Shown piece after piece: positions 60,263-64,000 of a DNA stretch of 64,000 bases. A program made the position numbers and the translations under genes. Position 1 is the first letter of the stretch; each line of letters begins with the position of its first letter. The stretch is taken from positions 248,001-312,000 of the forward strand of contig NZ_JABWRJ020000001.1 of NCBI RefSeq assembly GCF_014268935.2, read 5' to 3'. Under the pieces are notes generated by a model, which had not been told where the DNA came from, did no database searches, and saw only the letters and a list, made by a program, of their open reading frames with translations. The stretch comes from Pseudomonas peradeniyensis. GTDB taxonomy: Bacteria > Pseudomonadota > Gammaproteobacteria > Pseudomonadales > Pseudomonadaceae.

Positions 60263-60634
60263 TCACACCGCCGCGAAGCGTTTGTCCAGATAGGCAATGA
60301 TGTCCTTGGACTCGTACATCCAGGTCACCTTGCCGTCCTCCTCGATCCGCAGGCACGGCACCTTCACCCGGCCGCCGCCTTCGAGCAGCGCCTGGCGGTG
60401 CTGGGCGTCGTTCTTGGCATCGCGCAGCGCCACCGGCACGTTAAGGCGGTGCAGGGTGCGGCGGGTCTTCACGCAGAACGGGCAGGCGTGGAACTGGTAC
60501 AGCGCCAGGCCCTTGGCCTGCTGCTCGACCTGGGCCTGGGCCGCGGCATCGCGCTGCTTTTTCGCCGGGCGGCTGATCCAGTCGCCGAACACGATTAGCT
60601 GGCCGAGGCCGACCCGCAGGGCTTTGACGATCAT
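60263..60634 (-). CDS. Glutaredoxin / GST N-terminal domain protein
   Basis: A 123-residue protein. A hydrophobic, basic first ~35 residues precede a glutaredoxin-like domain with CPFC in FHACPFCVKTRRTLHRL, the cis-Pro in VKVPCLRIEEDG, and MYESKDIIAYL, which contacts glutathione in relatives. It may be a membrane-associated glutaredoxin. The ATG follows CAGGAGTTGCC; an upstream frame through the folE terminator is not real. Confidence 0.86.
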   Translation of the reverse strand: MIVKALRVGLGQLIVFGDWISRPAKKQRDAAAQAQVEQQAKGLALYQFHACPFCVKTRRTLHRLNVPVALRDAKNDAQHRQALLEGGGRVKVPCLRIEEDGKVTWMYESKDIIAYLDKRFAAV

Positions 60635-60650
60635 GGGCAACTCCTGAAAT

Positions 60651-60676
60651 GAAAAAGCCGACCCCATGGGGTCGGC
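60651..60676 (-). terminator. Intrinsic terminator after folE
   Basis: GCCGACCCCATGGGGTCGGC is a perfect 20-base palindrome, followed on the minus strand by TTTTTC. It ends folE 16 bases after its stop; the glutaredoxin-like gene downstream therefore probably needs its own promoter or readthrough. Confidence 0.88.
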
Positions 60677-60692
60677 TCGGGACACAGGCCGA

Positions 60693-61238
60693 TCACTTGA
60701 TCAGGCTGAGGAACTCGCTGCGGGTGGAGGCGTTGTCGCGGAACTCGCCGAGCATCACCGAGGTGAGCATGGTCGAGTTCTGCTTTTCGACACCGCGCAT
60801 CATCATGCACATGTGCTTGGCCTCGATGACCACCGCCACGCCCGCGGCGCCGGTCACCTGCTGGACGGCCTCGGCGATCTGGCGGCTGAGGTTTTCCTGG
60901 ATCTGCAGGCGACGGGCGTACATGTCGACGATCCGCGCCACCTTGGACAGGCCCAGCACCTTGCCCTTGGGCAGGTAGGCCACATGGGCCTTGCCGATGA
61001 ACGGCAGCATGTGGTGTTCGCACATCGAGTACAGCTCGATATCCCGGACCAGCACCATTTCGCTATTGTCGGAGGTGAACAACGCGCCGTTGGTCACTTC
61101 TTCCAGGGTTTGCTCATAACCGCGGCAAAGGTACTTCATGGCCTTTGCGGCCCGCTTGGGCGTGTCGAGCAGGCCCTCGCGGGAGACGTCCTCGCCGATC
61201 TGGCTGAGGATCGCGGTGTAGTTCTGTTCCAGGGACAT
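60693..61238 (-). CDS. folE: GTP cyclohydrolase I
   Basis: First step of tetrahydrofolate synthesis: GTP to 7,8-dihydroneopterin triphosphate. The 181 residues show the zinc ligands in [19 protein letters not shown] and [10 protein letters not shown], plus [14 protein letters not shown] and [12 protein letters not shown]. Pseudomonads often carry more than one folE copy; whether this is the main one cannot be told. It lies 69 bases downstream of the Smr gene on the same strand. Confidence 0.94.
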   Translation of the reverse strand: MSLEQNYTAILSQIGEDVSREGLLDTPKRAAKAMKYLCRGYEQTLEEVTNGALFTSDNSEMVLVRDIELYSMCEHHMLPFIGKAHVAYLPKGKVLGLSKVARIVDMYARRLQIQENLSRQIAEAVQQVTGAAGVAVVIEAKHMCMMMRGVEKQNSTMLTSVMLGEFRDNASTRSEFLSLIK

Positions 61239-61307
61239 GGATCTACCTGTGGAAAATTTCGCAAAGACGAAGGGTACGGCGACGGCGGCGGCGCTGCAAG
61301 CGCGATG

Positions 61308-61868
61308 TCACTCGTCGCGGCCTTCGAGCATGGTTCGCTTGAGCATCACGTACACCGCGCCGGTGCCGCCGTGGCGGGCCTGGCACGAGGCGAAGCCGAG
61401 TACCTGCGGGTGCTGGCGCAGCCAGGTGTTGACGTGGCTCTTGATCATCGGGCGCTTGCCGTCCAGGCGCGCGGCCTTGCCGTGGGTGACGCGCACGCAG
61501 CGTACTTCGAGCCTGGTCGCCTCGGCGATGAAGTCCCACAGTGTCTCGCGGGCCTTCTCGACGCTCATGCCGTGCAGGTCGAGGCTGCCCTCGAAGGCGA
61601 TCTGGCCGAGCTTGAGCTTGCGGATCTGGGTTTCCTGGACGCCGTCGCGGCGCCACATCAGTTCGTCCTCGGCGCCGACGTCGATGACGAACTGGTCGGA
61701 CAGGCCGTCGATCACCAGCGGCTGGTCGCTGCGGATGGTCGCCGCCTGGCGCAGGCCGGCCAGCTGCTTGCGGTCGGCCTTGGGTTTGCCGACTTCGGCG
61801 CGGTCGTGCTTGATCGGCTTGACGCCCTGCACTTGGCTGCGGAAGAGGGAAAAGTCGTCGTCTTGCAT
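61308..61868 (-). CDS. Smr-domain protein (SmrA-like)
   Basis: A 186-residue protein with a C-terminal Smr domain: LDLHGMSVEKARETL, VTHGKAARLDGKRP, and HGGTGAVYVML in place of the usual GGxGvtiV motif. The N-terminal ~90 residues match the SmrA/SmrB extension. Smr proteins are RNA endonucleases; SmrB cleaves mRNA at collided ribosomes. The HGGTGAVYVML end is nearer to E. coli SmrA (YdaL). It probably shares a transcript with folE. Confidence 0.87.
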   Translation of the reverse strand: MQDDDFSLFRSQVQGVKPIKHDRAEVGKPKADRKQLAGLRQAATIRSDQPLVIDGLSDQFVIDVGAEDELMWRRDGVQETQIRKLKLGQIAFEGSLDLHGMSVEKARETLWDFIAEATRLEVRCVRVTHGKAARLDGKRPMIKSHVNTWLRQHPQVLGFASCQARHGGTGAVYVMLKRTMLEGRDE

Positions 61869-61938
61869 GGTGCCTCCACGTGGGCGGCGTAGTTTACGCG
61901 ACTGTGCGTCGGAGTGAAGCCCTGAGCTGCGCGCGGTT

Positions 61939-62059
61939 TGTGTAGGGGCGGCCTCGTGCCGCGAAAGGGTCGCATAGCGGCCCCGGCGATATCAGCTTGA
62001 TGCGAAGATCTGGGGGCGCTTCGCACCCCTTTCGCGGCACAAGGCCGCTCCTACACGGG
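61939..62059. repeat. REP-like inverted pair (family B)
   Basis: TGTGTAGGGGCGGCCTCGTG and CACAAGGCCGCTCCTACACG face each other, extended by CCGCGAAAGGG / CCCTTTCGCGG, across a ~58-base centre that has its own hairpin (GGGGGCGCTTCGCACCCC). It is closely related to the copy at 19682. Confidence 0.83.
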
Positions 62060-62073
62060 GACGTGTAAATCTG

Positions 62074-62394
62074 TCAGTCGTGCTTCTTCATCAGGTGCGG
62101 CGACAGGTTCAACTCGCGGCCACGGCGCAGGCGGATGCGGCTGCGTCGCCAGGCGCGCACGCCGATCCACAGCAGCAACAACCCGACCACGACGAGAATC
62201 GCCGACAGCGGGCGGTTGGCATTGAGCTCGGCCAGCGCGGCGTAATTGCCCAGCAGGCCGGCGAAACCGGCCATGGCGAGCAGTATGCCCAGGGTGGCCA
62301 GCAGCACGGAAAGGGCGGCGGCAACCCGCGCGCCCCAGTTGCTCGGCTCGCGCTGGCGCAGGCGCTTGGCATCGAAACTGCCTTTGAGCTTCAT
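62074..62394 (-). CDS. Small two-helix membrane protein of unknown function
   Basis: A 106-residue protein with two membrane helices (about residues 24-50 and 63-82) and basic flanks (WRRSRIRLRRGRE). I do not recognise a family. The start ATG follows GAGGAATTCGA, and codon use fits a real Pseudomonas gene. It lies between a family B repeat and the isochorismatase-fold gene, on the same strand as the latter. Confidence 0.7.
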   Translation of the reverse strand: MKLKGSFDAKRLRQREPSNWGARVAAALSVLLATLGILLAMAGFAGLLGNYAALAELNANRPLSAILVVVGLLLLWIGVRAWRRSRIRLRRGRELNLSPHLMKKHD

Positions 62395-62456
62395 TCGAAT
62401 TCCTCAGGATCTGATAGAGCTGATCCGGATTTCGACCTGCGGGTCACCTTGGGGTT

Positions 62457-62475
62457 CCGCCCGTCCGCCGGGCGG
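62457..62475 (-). other. GC hairpin beyond the isochorismatase-fold gene
   Basis: CCGCCCG-TCCGC-CGGGCGG is a 7-bp perfect stem just past the 3' end of the leftward gene. It lacks a T-run on the transcribed side, so termination is uncertain. Confidence 0.35.
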
Positions 62476-62482
62476 TCGTGGC

Positions 62483-63073
62483 TCAGACCAGGCTGGCGGT
62501 GGGGGCGACGCAGGCGAAGTTGTCGGCCATCACGGCCATTTCGCACTGGTGGATCTGCGCGGCAGGGATCACGGTGTCCTTCAGGGCCAGGTCACGGGTT
62601 GCCGAGGCGTCCTCCACCAGGGTGCAGCGATAACCATAGTCCTTGGCGCGGCGCACGGTGGTGCTGACGCTGGAGTGGCTCATGAAACCGCAGACGATCA
62701 GGTCCAGCGGGCCGAAGGCCTGCAGCGTCTCGTGCAGCTTGGTGTTCTTGAAGGCGTTGGGCATGCGCTTGTCGATGATGGTTTCACCGGCCAGTGGCTC
62801 CAGGCCCGGGATGAACTCGCCCGCCGGGCCCTGGGGGTCGAAGCGACCGCCGACGGTGCCGAGGTGGCGCACGTGGATGATCGGACGGCCGGCCTTGCGG
62901 GCGGCATCGAGCAACCTGGCAATGTTCGCCACGGCCTCGTCCATGCCCGACAGCGCCAGCGGACCGCTCAGGTACTCCTTCTGCGCGTCGATGACGATCA
63001 GGCTGGCTTGGCCCAGCTTGGCCGGCGGGTAGTCGCGGCCAGTGAGGCGGAACATCGTGGTTGGAACGGACAT
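62483..63073 (-). CDS. Isochorismatase-fold hydrolase with Ser at the usual Cys position
   Basis: A 196-residue isochorismatase-superfamily protein. The catalytic Asp (VIDAQKEY, Asp29) and Lys (DKRMPNAF, Lys102) are present. In the nucleophile loop GFMSHSSVSTTVRRAKD, Ser135 stands where cysteine hydrolases carry Cys, so amidase-type chemistry through Cys is unlikely; an isochorismatase-like or altered activity is possible. The ATG follows AAGGAGCCCTTG; a TTG one codon upstream is not needed. Confidence 0.85.
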   Translation of the reverse strand: MSVPTTMFRLTGRDYPPAKLGQASLIVIDAQKEYLSGPLALSGMDEAVANIARLLDAARKAGRPIIHVRHLGTVGGRFDPQGPAGEFIPGLEPLAGETIIDKRMPNAFKNTKLHETLQAFGPLDLIVCGFMSHSSVSTTVRRAKDYGYRCTLVEDASATRDLALKDTVIPAAQIHQCEMAVMADNFACVAPTASLV

Positions 63074-63252
63074 CAAGGGCTCCTTGGGTAGGGCTTTTGT
63101 ATACCTATTCTCCCTTGCCTTGACGTCAATGTGAATGGTTGACAGTGCAGACAGCGTGGTTGCTGGCTTGTGGCTATCGGTTTGGCTATCGGAGGAAACA
63201 AATGTGCGGTGTGGGCTGTTAGACTTTTGTCCTGTCTGAAAAGGAGTACCCC

Positions 63253-64000
63253 GTGATCACATCCCGCCTGCGCACCCTGCGCGACCATATCCGCTGGGCG
63301 GTCAGCCGCTTCCATGAACACGAGCTGTTCTTCGGCCATGGTGCCGACAACGCCTGGGACGAAGCCCGTCTGCTGGTGCTCGGCGCGGTGCACCTGCCCT
63401 GGGAGGTGGCCGACAGCTACCTGGACTGCGCGCTGGAGGATGACGAAACGGTACGCCTGCAGCACCTGCTCAAGCGCCGCATCGAAGAGCGCGTGCCCAC
63501 CGCCTACCTGCTGGGAGAGGCCTGGTTCTGCGGCATGTCGTTCATCGTCGACGAGCGGGTGCTGGTACCGCGCTCGCCCATCGGCGAGTTGATCGAGAAA
63601 CGCTTCGAGCCGTGGCTGGCTGCAGAGCCTGCGCGCATCCTCGACCTGTGCACCGGCTCAGGCTGCATCGGCATCGTTGCCGCCGAGGTGTTCCAGGACG
63701 CCGAGGTGGTGCTGGCCGACCTGTCCTTCGACGCGCTGGAGGTGGCCAACCAGAACATCGAGCGCCATGGCCTCGATGAGCGGGTGTACACCGTGCAGGG
63801 CGATGGTTTCGCTGGCCTGCCGGGGCAGCGCTTCGACCTGATCCTGTCCAACCCGCCGTATGTCGATGCCGAGGATTTCGGCGACATGCCGGCTGAGTAC
63901 CACCACGAGCCCGAGCTGGGCCTGGCCTGCGGCAACGACGGCCTGGATCTGGTGCGGCGCATGCTGGCCGAGGCGGCCGACCACTTGACCGACAAGGGCC
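63253..64000 (+). CDS. prmB: 50S ribosomal protein L3 glutamine methyltransferase (start; runs off the window)
   Basis: N5-methylates a glutamine of ribosomal protein L3. The first 249 residues are in the window: an N-terminal helical domain ([23 protein letters not shown]), then the methyltransferase domain with [27 protein letters not shown] and the catalytic NPPY loop ([12 protein letters not shown]). The segment FFGHG near the start is typical of PrmB rather than PrmC. The GTG start is set by AAGGAG six bases upstream. Confidence 0.93.
   Translation, partial: MITSRLRTLRDHIRWAVSRFHEHELFFGHGADNAWDEARLLVLGAVHLPWEVADSYLDCALEDDETVRLQHLLKRRIEERVPTAYLLGEAWFCGMSFIVDERVLVPRSPIGELIEKRFEPWLAAEPARILDLCTGSGCIGIVAAEVFQDAEVVLADLSFDALEVANQNIERHGLDERVYTVQGDGFAGLPGQRFDLILSNPPYVDAEDFGDMPAEYHHEPELGLACGNDGLDLVRRMLAEAADHLTDKG

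Overview
The window is a GC-rich chromosomal segment from a fluorescent Pseudomonas, most likely of the P. putida / P. entomophila group. The evidence is the gene order mtaD-ubiG-mupP-yciK / mtnA-gyrA-serC-pheA-(tyrA-aroA)-cmk-rpsA-ihfB followed by an O-antigen locus ending in wbpM and a ComEA-like gene, together with many P. putida-type REP inverted repeats. No tRNA, rRNA, CRISPR array, insertion sequence or prophage was seen.

Region 1 (1-26,985) is mostly core metabolism. It holds the end of a polyphosphate:AMP phosphotransferase, a DMT exporter, fumC, a DUF2059 protein, bolA, the tRNA hydroxylase trhO, a DsbA-like protein, an ABC exporter, a PAS-GGDEF-EAL c-di-GMP protein and a haem-oxygenase-like diiron (HDO) protein. 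A leftward operon mtaD-ubiG-mupP-yciK follows, diverging from mtnA. Then come gyrA, the tightly coupled serC-pheA, the tyrA-aroA fusion with cmk, and rpsA with a strong terminator.

Region 2 (about 27.2-49.7 kb) is the O-antigen locus, bounded by ihfB and a LapA-domain gene on the left and a ComEA-like gene on the right, the same chromosomal site as in P. aeruginosa. Its left arm (wbpA-B-D-E) makes a UDP-2,3-diacetamido-glucuronic acid. Its right arm (PglC-like transferase, PglD-like acetyltransferase, PglE-like aminotransferase, WbpM dehydratase) looks like a complete route to UDP-di-N-acetylbacillosamine (QuiNAc4NAc) and its loading on undecaprenyl phosphate. Between them lies an AT-richer variable core: two paralogous Wzx-like flippases enclosing a GNAT - FemAB-like - polysaccharide-deacetylase trio, a probable Wzy polymerase with a cysteine-containing loop, two GT4 glycosyltransferases, and a 607-residue fusion of a class II glutaminase with a WbpG-like sugar amidotransferase. 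The fusion and the flanked trio are the least familiar parts of the window. No wzz, no wbpI and no hisH2/hisF2 are present.

Region 3 (49.9-64.0 kb) returns to core and accessory genes: the ComEA-like protein, a DUF2897 membrane peptide, pyrF, an MDR-type oxidoreductase, an SDR, an MFS exporter diverging from its MocR-type regulator, an HBM-type chemoreceptor, a BenE transporter, a GST, a glutaredoxin-like protein, folE, an Smr protein, a small membrane protein, an isochorismatase-fold hydrolase lacking the usual cysteine, and the start of prmB.

REP-type inverted repeats occur in two families and sit between genes in regions 1 and 3; none is seen between about 22.2 and 51.4 kb, which includes the whole O-antigen locus.
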